Source: Syntrophomonadaceae bacterium (GTDB lineage: Bacteria; Bacillota; Syntrophomonadia; Syntrophomonadales; Syntrophomonadaceae). Taken from it: a stretch of DNA of 10,164 nt. Location: positions 1 to 10,164 of the forward strand of contig JAQVWB010000056.1 in NCBI GenBank assembly GCA_028698695.1, in the 5' to 3' direction. The translations under genes were made by a program, and so were the position numbers. Below the pieces are notes generated by a model. It worked only from the letters and a program-made list of their open reading frames with translations, was not told the DNA's origin and searched no databases. Of this stretch, positions 1-5,077 are shown piece by piece (positions within the stretch are counted from its first letter, which is position 1; each line of letters starts with the position of its first letter).

Positions 1-104
1 CGCCATCTTCCAAAGAAGCATATCGACCCAGAACTTCTGATACTCCAACCTCATTTCACAGTAACTCTGACTTGGAGATACCACCTTTTCTGCGACGTAA
101 ATAA
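1..104 (+). CDS. ftsZ: Cell division protein FtsZ, C-terminal end (partial, 5' end outside window)
   Basis: Reading in the frame that begins at base 3 gives 33 residues followed by TAA at 102-104. The peptide ends in DLEIPPFLRRK, which matches the FtsZ C-terminal conserved peptide (D-[LI]-[DE]-[IV]-P-x-F-[LI]-R-[RK]-[RK]). In this family that peptide tethers the tubulin-like division GTPase to membrane anchors and regulators such as FtsA and SepF. The preceding residues are rich in Ser, Thr and Pro, as expected of the disordered linker before the peptide. Neighbourhood supports the call, because ftsZ directly precedes spoIIGA-sigE-sigG in many Bacilli and Clostridia. The GTPase domain is not in the window, so only the tail can be judged. 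Confidence 0.88.
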   Translation, partial: PSSKEAYRPRTSDTPTSFHSNSDLEIPPFLRRK

Positions 105-145
105 AAATATATCACTAAAATTTAATAGAAAAACAGCTTAAAAGT

Positions 146-175
146 AAAAACCGGGAAATAACCCCCGGTTTTTTG
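146..175 (+). terminator. Intrinsic terminator after ftsZ
   Basis: A perfect 10-bp stem, AAAAACCGGG (146-155) against CCCGGTTTTT (164-173), closes an 8-nt loop and runs directly into a T tract ending at 174. It lies 42 nt after the ftsZ stop, so it should separate division-gene transcription from the sporulation operon downstream. Confidence 0.9.
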
Positions 176-194
176 TTTTATTTGGATTTGCTTT

Positions 195-217
195 TTATTT
201 AAGAGATTATTAAATAA
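195..217. repeat. A/T-only 8-bp dyad upstream of the spoIIGA promoter-like site
   Basis: TTATTTAA (195-202) and TTAAATAA (210-217) are perfect inverted repeats separated by 7 nt. The right arm touches the proposed -35 element. It could be a protein-binding dyad or simply a chance product of an A/T-rich upstream region. Confidence 0.4.
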
Positions 218-248
218 GACAAGTTTTGTAAAGTGTTACTGTTATAAT
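215..248 (+). promoter_or_regulatory. Candidate Spo0A-dependent promoter of spoIIGA-sigE
   Basis: A perfect TATAAT at 243-248 is preceded by AAGACA (216-221), a 4/6 match to TTGACA, with a 21-bp spacer. A spacer this long is atypical for sigma-A but is the known peculiarity of the Bacillus subtilis spoIIG promoter, which Spo0A~P activates by binding over the -35. Spo0A-box-like sequence is present: TAAGACAAG (215-223) carries the GACAA core in reverse orientation and TTTGTAAAG (225-233) is a 7/9 forward match to TTTGTCRAA. No conventional 17-bp -35 is seen. The assignment is inference from these matches and from gene context. Confidence 0.5.
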
Positions 249-323
249 TTGGAATACATGTAATTTTAAAAATAAAAGTATAGATATAGTGGCGCAAAAT
301 TAGCCAGTTATGGAAAGGATATT

Positions 324-1211
324 GTGACTGTTATTGAAGGGCCTCAAGTTTATGCAGATATAACCTTTCTAATCAATTTTTTAATGGATTTCATAATCCT
401 TTGGGCAACTGCCAGGCTTATAAATCTGCCAGTAAAATACGGGCGCTTAATATTAGCGGCAACTATTGGTGCTATTTATGCGGTAGGTTATTTAATACCT
501 GAACTCGCCTGGGGATATTACATGCCGCTCAAGATTATAGTTTCTGCATTATTGATGTTTATTGCACTGAATCCTCCAACCATCCAACAGTTTATAAAAG
601 GATTTATGTATTTTTACGCTATTAATTTCCTCGTGGCAGGAACTACTATTGGATTAACATATCTGGTTAACAGTCAGCATAAAGCTGCGCCCATCAGTTA
701 TTTCTGGTTAACGGGAGGAATAGCAGTTGCGCTATGGATAGGGGTCCGGGGTGAAAAAATCCTGGCCCAGCGAATAATACCAGCTTTGCTTAACTATCCG
801 CTTGAAGTACGGATCGAAAACAAACAATGCAGCGGCAGAGGATTTCTGGATACTGGCAATGGATTAAGAGATCCATTAACTGATCGTCCAGTAATTATTG
901 CCGAGTACCTGTGGATAAAGGAGCTGCTTCCCGCTGATTTTGTAACAGCATATGAAAATCAGGAGGAGCAGGAGAATATGATGAATTTAATGGGAACCTG
1001 CTGGGCAAATCGTTTAAGAATTATTCCTTTTTCATCCATAGGTAAAAAGAATGGTTGGCTGGTTGGAGTCAGAACCGATGAAATTATATTGAATAATGGG
1101 CGCCGGCAAATAACCCATAACAATCTGGTTGTTGCTCTATATCAGGAGCAATTGAGTACTCAAGGAGAATATCAGTTGTTAATACCGGGAGAAATACTGG
1201 AAAAGAGGTAG
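324..1211 (+). CDS. spoIIGA: SpoIIGA, membrane aspartic protease that activates pro-sigma-E
   Basis: SpoIIGA cleaves the pro-sequence from sigma-E in the mother cell after asymmetric division, in response to a SpoIIR signal from the forespore. The 295-residue protein has the family layout. The N-terminal half holds about five hydrophobic helices (roughly residues 10-30, 40-57, 68-83, 92-112 and 124-141). The C-terminal half is a cytosolic aspartic protease-like domain. The signature GFLDTGNGLRDP places the predicted catalytic Asp at residue 176, and the conserved RIIPFSSIG follows at 232-240. The start is GTG at 324, supported by GGAAAGG at 312-318; the ATG at 310 is out of frame. The stop lies 6 nt before sigE, so protease and substrate are co-transcribed as in other spore formers. 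Confidence 0.96.
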   Translation: MTVIEGPQVYADITFLINFLMDFIILWATARLINLPVKYGRLILAATIGAIYAVGYLIPELAWGYYMPLKIIVSALLMFIALNPPTIQQFIKGFMYFYAINFLVAGTTIGLTYLVNSQHKAAPISYFWLTGGIAVALWIGVRGEKILAQRIIPALLNYPLEVRIENKQCSGRGFLDTGNGLRDPLTDRPVIIAEYLWIKELLPADFVTAYENQEEQENMMNLMGTCWANRLRIIPFSSIGKKNGWLVGVRTDEIILNNGRRQITHNNLVVALYQEQLSTQGEYQLLIPGEILEKR

Positions 1212-1217
1212 AGAATT

Positions 1218-1931
1218 ATGATTAAAATCAAAAAAATCAAGCTTTGGTTGATAGAGTGGTGGATTAAGCGCAGAGTTCCTCAATATGTGCATTATATTGG
1301 TTCAACTGAAGTGCTTCCGGCACCGTTAAAAGAACCGGAGGAAATCGATTTAATTAAGCGTCTGGATGCAGGTGAAATGGCGGTAAAAACCAAGTTAATT
1401 GAGCATAATCTTCGCTTGGTAGTATACATAGCCAAAAAATTTGAAAACACTGGAATTAATATTGAAGATTTAATATCAATTGGCACCATCGGTTTAATCA
1501 AAGCAGTAAACACTTTCGACCCTAAAAAAAATATAAAACTGGCAACTTATGCCTCACGTTGTATTGAAAATGAAATACTTATGTATCTGAGACGAAATTT
1601 AAAAACCCGTTCGGAAGTATCTCTGGATGAACCCTTAAATGTTGATTGGGATGGTAATGAATTATTATTATCAGATGTACTGGGAACTGAAGGGGATATG
1701 ATTTACAAAAGAATCGAAGGTGAAGTGGAGAAAAGCTTACTCTGGCAGGCTATGCATAAACTCAGTAAGCGGGAAAATACCATAATCAAACTCAGATTTG
1801 GTCTGGAAGATGGTATGGAAAAAACACAAAAAGAAGTAGCTGATGTATTGGGAATATCCCAATCATATATTTCAAGACTGGAAAAACGCATTCTCAAAAG
1901 ACTGCAGAGAGAAATTCGAAAAATAGAATAA
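1218..1931 (+). CDS. sigE: RNA polymerase sigma-E, early mother-cell sporulation sigma factor (pro-form)
   Basis: This 237-residue protein matches sigma-E over its whole length. Region 2 includes NLRLVVYIAKKFENTGINIE (residues 64-83) followed by a conserved LISIGTIGLIKAVNTF (85-100). The sigma-E-typical stretch around DEPLNVDWDGNELLLSDVLG lies at 137-156. Region 4.2 ends in the helix-turn-helix EVADVLGISQSYISRLEKR. Residues 1 to about 25 are a basic, Trp-rich amphipathic pro-sequence ahead of HYIGST (25-30), which corresponds to the YYIGGS processing site in B. subtilis. Cleavage should therefore fall near residues 25-28. The ATG at 1218 has an SD-like AGAGGTAG just upstream, formed inside the spoIIGA 3' end. 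The pro-form should sit at the membrane, inactive, until SpoIIGA acts. It is intact, with no intervening skin-like element. Confidence 0.97.
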   Translation: MIKIKKIKLWLIEWWIKRRVPQYVHYIGSTEVLPAPLKEPEEIDLIKRLDAGEMAVKTKLIEHNLRLVVYIAKKFENTGINIEDLISIGTIGLIKAVNTFDPKKNIKLATYASRCIENEILMYLRRNLKTRSEVSLDEPLNVDWDGNELLLSDVLGTEGDMIYKRIEGEVEKSLLWQAMHKLSKRENTIIKLRFGLEDGMEKTQKEVADVLGISQSYISRLEKRILKRLQREIRKIE

Positions 1932-1976
1932 GAGTAAATAGCTTTGCCTATTCCCGAATAAACTAAATGGAAATCG

Positions 1977-2005
1977 TGAATACTTTTTAACAATAACACA
2001 AATAT
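1977..2005 (+). promoter_or_regulatory. Candidate forespore (sigma-F/sigma-G type) promoter for sigG
   Basis: TGAATA (1977-1982) fits the forespore -35 pattern. CAAATAT (1999-2005), 16 nt further on, is a weak match to the -10 consensus CATACTA. It lies about 50 nt upstream of the sigG start in a 125-nt gap that has no terminator. In B. subtilis, sigG is first transcribed by sigma-F and then autoregulated. The -10 match is poor, so this is only a candidate. Confidence 0.3.
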
Positions 2006-2056
2006 TTTGGCCGGTATCCATTTAAATTTAATTATTACAGGGAAGGGGCCAGCAAC

Positions 2057-2827
2057 TTGATAAATAAGGTGGAAATTTGCGGAGTTAATACCTCCAAACT
2101 ACCCGTACTGAAAAATGACGAAATGAGAATACTGTTTGGCAAAATGCAGGCTGGGGATATAAGTGCTCGTGAAAGCCTGATTCAGGGTAATTTACGGTTG
2201 GTTTTAAGCGTTATTCAGCGGTTTAGCAACCGTGGTGAATATGTGGATGACTTGTTTCAGGTAGGTTGTATAGGACTGATTAAAGCAATAGATAACTTTG
2301 ATTTAGGCCAGAATGTGCGATTTTCAACTTATGCAGTACCTATGATAATTGGAGAAATCAGACGTTACCTGCGGGATAATAATTCTGTGCGGGTATCGCG
2401 ATCCCTGCGCGATATTGCCTATAAAGCTCTGCAAATAAGAGAAAGATTAGTTGCTGAACAGGCCAATGAACCTACTATCAGTCAAATAGCTCAGGAATTA
2501 CAGGTTCCGCGTGAAGAAGTAGTATTTGCCCTGGATGCCATTCAAGATCCGGTATCCCTGTTTGAACCTATTTACAATGATGGCGGGGACCCAATCCTCG
2601 TTATGGATCAGATTAGTGATGAGCATAATAGTGATGATTTATGGCTGGAGGAAATAACTATAAATGAAGCCATGAAAAAGCTAAATGAACGGGAAAAGCA
2701 TATTGTTTCGTTAAGATTTTTTCATGGAAAAACTCAGATGGAGGTTGCTGATGAAATCGGCATTTCACAGGCACAGGTATCCAGATTGGAAAAAGCCGCT
2801 CTTAAGCAATTACGCAAACATGTATAA
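2057..2827 (+). CDS. sigG: RNA polymerase sigma-G, late forespore sporulation sigma factor
   Basis: This 256-residue protein aligns end to end with sigma-G. It has the diagnostic N-terminus NKVEICGVNTSKLPVLKN (3-20), region 2 with NRGEYVDDLFQVGCIGL (58-74) and NVRFSTYAVPMIIGEIRRYL (86-105), a region 3 stretch, SLFEPIYNDGGDP (167-179), and the region 4 motif QMEVADEIGISQAQVSRLEK (227-246). Residue 45 is Asn within GNLRLVL; in B. subtilis, Asn45 distinguishes sigma-G from sigma-F and relates to anti-sigma factor resistance. Translation starts at TTG (2057), 8 nt after the purine-rich SD GGGAAGGGG (2040-2048). No pro-sequence is present, as expected. It drives late forespore genes such as SASP and germination genes. 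The rare start codon may limit its yield. Confidence 0.97.
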   Translation: MINKVEICGVNTSKLPVLKNDEMRILFGKMQAGDISARESLIQGNLRLVLSVIQRFSNRGEYVDDLFQVGCIGLIKAIDNFDLGQNVRFSTYAVPMIIGEIRRYLRDNNSVRVSRSLRDIAYKALQIRERLVAEQANEPTISQIAQELQVPREEVVFALDAIQDPVSLFEPIYNDGGDPILVMDQISDEHNSDDLWLEEITINEAMKKLNEREKHIVSLRFFHGKTQMEVADEIGISQAQVSRLEKAALKQLRKHV

Positions 2828-2981
2828 GAAAACTAAACCACTGAATACGAGAAGCGTGATAACTACAATTTTAATCGGGATAGTTCTATCTTTATTAATC
2901 CCGCTTACAGCTGATATTTTTTATACTGAACCAGCCTTTACCTCTGATAATTTAATTCGCATGAATGTGGTAAGCAAGTAA
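2820..2981 (+). CDS. Small single-pass membrane or secreted protein, unknown function
   Basis: I do not recognise this 53-codon ORF. Its ATG overlaps the sigG stop by 8 nt in another frame, so it could be translated by coupling to sigG. No clear SD precedes it. The peptide begins with a basic stretch (MYKKTKPLNTR), followed by a strongly hydrophobic segment at about residues 13-31 (VITTILIGIVLSLLIPLTA). A polar tail of about 20 residues would lie outside the membrane under the positive-inside rule. There is no lipobox cysteine. The charge-hydrophobic-polar layout is not what a random shadow frame usually gives, and the hydrophobic part lies beyond sigG where no other gene constrains it. The same frame is open back to an ATG at 2724 inside sigG, but that start is implausible. 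If real, it would be expressed with sigG in the forespore. Homologues were not checked. Confidence 0.5.
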   Translation: MYKKTKPLNTRSVITTILIGIVLSLLIPLTADIFYTEPAFTSDNLIRMNVVSK

Positions 2982-2986
2982 TAGGA

Positions 2987-3015
2987 TTAAACCAGTGCTC
3001 TCGTTATGCTAGAAT
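2987..3015 (+). promoter_or_regulatory. Candidate extended -10 promoter of the methyltransferase gene
   Basis: TGCTAGAAT (3007-3015) is an extended -10 (TGn plus TAGAAT, 5/6 to TATAAT). The -35 at 2987-2992 (TTAAAC, 17-bp spacer) is poor, which is tolerated by extended -10 promoters. It lies 33 nt upstream of the methyltransferase start and after the last sporulation ORF, so the methyltransferase may be transcribed independently of the sigma operon. Confidence 0.4.
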
Positions 3016-3026
3016 AGCTATAAGAG
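2998..3026. repeat. Dyad overlapping the methyltransferase promoter
   Basis: TTATGCTA (3004-3011) pairs with TAGC-T-ATAA (3015-3023) in all 8 positions with one bulged T, around a 3-nt centre. CTC (2998-3000) and GAG (3024-3026) flank it. A second short dyad, CTCGT (3000-3004) and ACGAG (3036-3040), reaches to the ribosome binding site. The first dyad coincides with the proposed -10, so it could be an operator or a 5' UTR hairpin. Confidence 0.4.
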
Positions 3027-3048
3027 TAAAATAATACGAGGGACAGGT

Positions 3049-4389
3049 ATGGAGAGCGAAAAATCCGGAGTAAAACTGTGCTGGAATTCAAAAGGCATTA
3101 ACCTGCCGCTTCCCGATCAACTGATGCTACAAAAGCAGCAAGTTAATCCTTGTACTATGTCCTTAAATAATGTATTCATTCCTGCCCAAACTGACTATTC
3201 CCCTCAAAATAGAATACTGCAGGGAAATAACCTTTCCATAATTCCGAATCTGATTAAACAGGGCCTGGATGCAAAGTTTGATTTAATATATCTTGATCCT
3301 CCCTACCTGAGTAATGCTGTTTATAAATCCAAAATTTTAATCGGGCAAGGCGAAGAATCGCAATGGCTGGAGCGTCAGATCTTCAATGATTTGGGTTCTG
3401 AGAATATGGAGGATTATTTAAATGAATTGCTGACTTTATTTAATATGATTAAGATTTTATTATCGGATGAGGGCAGTCTTTTTGTTCATCTTGACTGGCA
3501 TAGCAGCCACTATGTAAAAATCCTTCTGGATGAAGTTTTTGGCCGGCAACAGTTTATAAATGAAATAGTATGGTGCTATAGCGGAGGAAGTGGAAGCAGA
3601 AATCATTTCCATCGTAAACATGATTTAATTCTATGGTACAGCAAAACTGACCAATATATTTTTAATCCTCAGTATCGTCCTTATTCAGAGGCTACTATGC
3701 AGCGCGGGCTTACAAAAGTAAAAGGCGATCGCTACAAACTTAAAGAACAAGGTGCACTGTTAAATGACTGGTGGACAGATATAGGTAAAATTTTGAGTCC
3801 TACTGCCTATGAGAATCTTAAATTTCCAACCCAAAAACCAATTATGTTACTGGAAAGATTAGTAGCCACTGCTTCCCATCCAGGCGGTCTGGTAGGGGAT
3901 TTTTATTGCGGTTCAGGTACCACCGCCCAGGTATGCCATCAAATGGGACGAAAATACATAGTATGTGATAATAACCCAATAGCTATACAGACTTGTATGC
4001 AAAGAATGCTGCGTATCAAGGCCGATCCATTTTTTTTATTCAGTGCTTTACCCGAAACCTGTAACCAGCTGGAAATAGGACCTGTGCAAATTGTTCCCCA
4101 TAATGAGGAATACGATCGGGTTGATATAATTTTACTAAACTATAAACCTGCACCGGTTAATCAGAACGAGAACAAATTGCACTTTACTGCCTATATAGAT
4201 TTTTGGGAAGTAGGTTATGAAAATGAGCAGGATACATTTGTTTCGATTGTGCAGATTCTTCGCTCCAACCGCAGCTTTGATTACAGCCTGCCCACTGTAG
4301 CCAGTCTGCTAATGACTGCCAATATTCCCTCTCTTAAGGTAAAAGTCCGGGATGTATTTGGAAGCACCGCAGAATGTGATGTTCTCTAA
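3049..4389 (+). CDS. Solitary site-specific DNA methyltransferase (N4-cytosine or N6-adenine, beta class)
   Basis: This 446-residue protein transfers a methyl group from S-adenosylmethionine to an exocyclic amino group in DNA. The catalytic motif IV, LIYLDPPY, is at 79-86. TQKP (261-264) precedes the AdoMet-binding motif I, FYCGSGTT (285-292), and VCDNNPIAI (305-313) follows as the acidic strand end. The order IV before I defines the beta class of amino-methyltransferases (PF01555-like, related to type III Mod subunits). The central part, including WCYSGGSGSRNHFHRKHD (175-192) and WWTDI (241-245), probably spans the target-recognition region. Residues from about 325 to the end form an extra C-terminal segment beyond the catalytic fold whose role I cannot name. 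GAGGG (3038-3042) is an SD 6 nt before the ATG. No restriction gene or Res helicase is visible on either side, so it looks like an orphan enzyme. Its specificity, and whether it is N4C or N6A, cannot be read from the sequence. Confidence 0.9.
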   Translation: MESEKSGVKLCWNSKGINLPLPDQLMLQKQQVNPCTMSLNNVFIPAQTDYSPQNRILQGNNLSIIPNLIKQGLDAKFDLIYLDPPYLSNAVYKSKILIGQGEESQWLERQIFNDLGSENMEDYLNELLTLFNMIKILLSDEGSLFVHLDWHSSHYVKILLDEVFGRQQFINEIVWCYSGGSGSRNHFHRKHDLILWYSKTDQYIFNPQYRPYSEATMQRGLTKVKGDRYKLKEQGALLNDWWTDIGKILSPTAYENLKFPTQKPIMLLERLVATASHPGGLVGDFYCGSGTTAQVCHQMGRKYIVCDNNPIAIQTCMQRMLRIKADPFFLFSALPETCNQLEIGPVQIVPHNEEYDRVDIILLNYKPAPVNQNENKLHFTAYIDFWEVGYENEQDTFVSIVQILRSNRSFDYSLPTVASLLMTANIPSLKVKVRDVFGSTAECDVL

Positions 4390-4396
4390 TTATTGG

Positions 4397-4534
4397 AACC
4401 TGACTAACCTGCTACAAAAATTGCGATGCCCTATGGGGCTGAGCATCATTGCCCCGAAAGGGGACTTTTGCTGACTTGACCTGACTTATATTTTTTTTAA
4501 AGAATAGTCAGGTTAATTCAGGTACAGTCAGGTT
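4397..4534. repeat. Inverted and phased AGTCAGGT repeat array with nested dyads
   Basis: Seven full or partial copies of AGTCAGGT lie here. On the left they appear in reverse as ACCTGACT (4398-4405), AACCTG (4406-4411), CTGACT (4471-4476) and ACCTGACT (4479-4486). On the right they are direct: AGTCAGGT (4506-4513), ATTCAGGT (4516-4523) and AGTCAGGT (4526-4533), exactly 10 bp apart. The outer arms, 4397-4411 and 4519-4534, are complementary apart from one two-for-one base change. The inner arms, 4471-4486 and 4506-4521, pair in 14 of 16 positions plus one G-U, around a 19-nt loop with eight Ts. No flanking target duplication is seen. It may be a protein-binding array, a structured RNA or a MITE-like remnant; the sequence alone does not decide. 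Confidence 0.7.
4425..4463 (+). other. Two small G/C hairpins inside the repeat array, one with a GAAA tetraloop
   Basis: GATGC (4425-4429) can pair with GCATC (4443-4447), or locally GCCC (4428-4431) with GGGC (4436-4439). Directly after, CCCC-GAAA-GGGG (4452-4463) makes a stem capped by a GNRA tetraloop, followed by ACTTTTG. The second hairpin could be a weak terminator for the methyltransferase message or part of a structured RNA. Both lie between the outer arms of the AGTCAGGT array. Confidence 0.45.
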
Positions 4535-4562
4535 AAAAATCTGGATATCTAAACTAATATCC
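4535..4562 (-). terminator. Possible terminator for the reverse-strand 56-codon ORF
   Basis: Read on the - strand, GGATAT (4562-4557), an 8-nt loop and ATATCC (4548-4543) are followed by AGATTTTTAA. The 6-bp stem is A/T-rich and thus weak. It lies about 90 nt beyond the stop codon of the reverse ORF. Confidence 0.35.
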
Positions 4563-4566
4563 CCCT

Positions 4567-4588
4567 ATCGGGGACTGCCGATGTTTTC
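4567..4588 (+). terminator. Possible weak terminator downstream of the methyltransferase
   Basis: ATCGG (4567-4571) and CCGAT (4578-4582) form a 5-bp stem with a 6-nt loop, followed by GTTTTC. A competing CCCC/GGGG pairing is possible (4562-4565 with 4570-4573). The T tract is short, so termination would be inefficient. Confidence 0.35.
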
Positions 4589-4650
4589 AACCCTTCTGGT
4601 ATGAACCCAATTAATGTTGTTGCAGCGACCCTCGTCTATTTAGAGTACAC

Positions 4651-4821
4651 CTACTCCGCCAGATAGGGCTTTATAATACGTCTGATGTCAGCATCCCGAT
4701 AATCGCCCACCGGCAGAAATACATTTTCAAATACATTTTCATCCCTCAACTCATCGAGCCGAAGTGGCAATCTGACTTTATTGCCGGAATATTCGAGTGG
4801 CTCAGAACTGTAAATACGCAT
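4651..4821 (-). CDS. Hypothetical 56-residue protein, convergent to the methyltransferase
   Basis: I do not recognise this protein. The start is the ATG at 4821, chosen because the strong SD GGGAGGT lies 4 nt upstream on the - strand (4832-4826); an in-frame ATG 12 codons earlier has no such site. The product is small, soluble-looking and acidic, rich in Asp, Glu and Arg. It has no transmembrane segment, signal peptide or cysteine. It contains a near-repeat, ENVFENVFLPVG (residues 29-40), and ends in IRRIIKPYLAE. It is the only - strand gene here, between two + strand operons, in the region least like the rest of the locus. The near-ideal SD is the main evidence for expression. It could be an acquired small gene or the remnant of a larger one. 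Confidence 0.55.
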   Translation of the reverse strand: MRIYSSEPLEYSGNKVRLPLRLDELRDENVFENVFLPVGDYRDADIRRIIKPYLAE

Positions 4822-4825
4822 AATT

Positions 4826-4832
4826 ACCTCCC
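4826..4832 (-). promoter_or_regulatory. Ribosome binding site that fixes the start of the reverse 56-codon ORF
   Basis: On the - strand this reads GGGAGGT followed by AATT and ATG. It selects the ATG at 4821 over the upstream in-frame ATG at 4857. Confidence 0.7.
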
Positions 4833-5064
4833 TGGATTTAAAGAAAATTGGCTGCAAAACCTTTATGAAACTTTTTTAGTAGAATCAAAATTATAAAATA
4901 ATTATATATATTATCCCCCGGGTACAGGATTTTAGATTAAGTAAATAATGTTATATAAAGCCCGGTAATTAAGTATTTCAAAAAAACAAAAAAATTGCAA
5001 TTAAGGAAATTAAGTTGCAGCATCGTAAAATTTATGGTATCAATGGCTGTAAGGTTTTACTTAA

Positions 5065-5071
5065 TGGAGGT
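5065..5071 (+). promoter_or_regulatory. Ribosome binding site that fixes the start of dprA
   Basis: TGGAGGT lies 6 nt before the ATG at 5078. The in-frame TTG at 5015, 21 codons upstream, lacks a comparable site, and the extra residues do not resemble DprA. Confidence 0.8.
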
Positions 5072-5077
5072 AAATCC

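Larger units (their letters stand above)
4822..5077. other. A/T-rich divergent intergenic region between the reverse ORF and dprA
   Basis: This 256-bp stretch should hold promoters for both the - strand ORF and the dprA operon. It is very A/T-rich (4881-4914 is nearly pure A/T) and contains the palindrome-like CCCCCGGG (4915-4922), partly matched by CCCGG at 4961-4965. TATAAT-type hexamers occur on the - strand (4895-4890 and 4906-4901) and TATATA on the + strand (4952-4957), but none has a convincing -35 at a normal distance. No RNA gene or further ORF with an SD is visible. Confidence 0.5.

Noticed and set aside
1937..1952. AATAG/CTATT hairpin after sigE as a terminator.
   Set aside because: The stem is only 5 A/T-rich bp and no T tract follows.
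4030..4037. Run of eight Ts inside the methyltransferase gene, a possible phase-variation tract.
   Set aside because: Runs of six or seven Ts also occur in trmFO and xerC in this A/T-rich DNA, and eight is short for efficient slippage. The frame is intact, and nothing else suggests phase variation.
4397..4582. CRISPR array.
   Set aside because: The repeated unit is about 8 bp, occurs in both orientations, and has no unique spacers of 25-40 bp. No cas gene is nearby.
4390..4650. tRNA or known riboswitch in the methyltransferase-dprA gap.
   Set aside because: No cloverleaf and no T-box or riboswitch core could be recognised by eye; only generic hairpins and the AGTCAGGT repeats are seen.
5015..5077. 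A 21-residue N-terminal extension of DprA from the TTG at 5015.
   Set aside because: The strong SD at 5065-5071 serves the ATG at 5078, and the extension does not resemble the DprA N-terminus.
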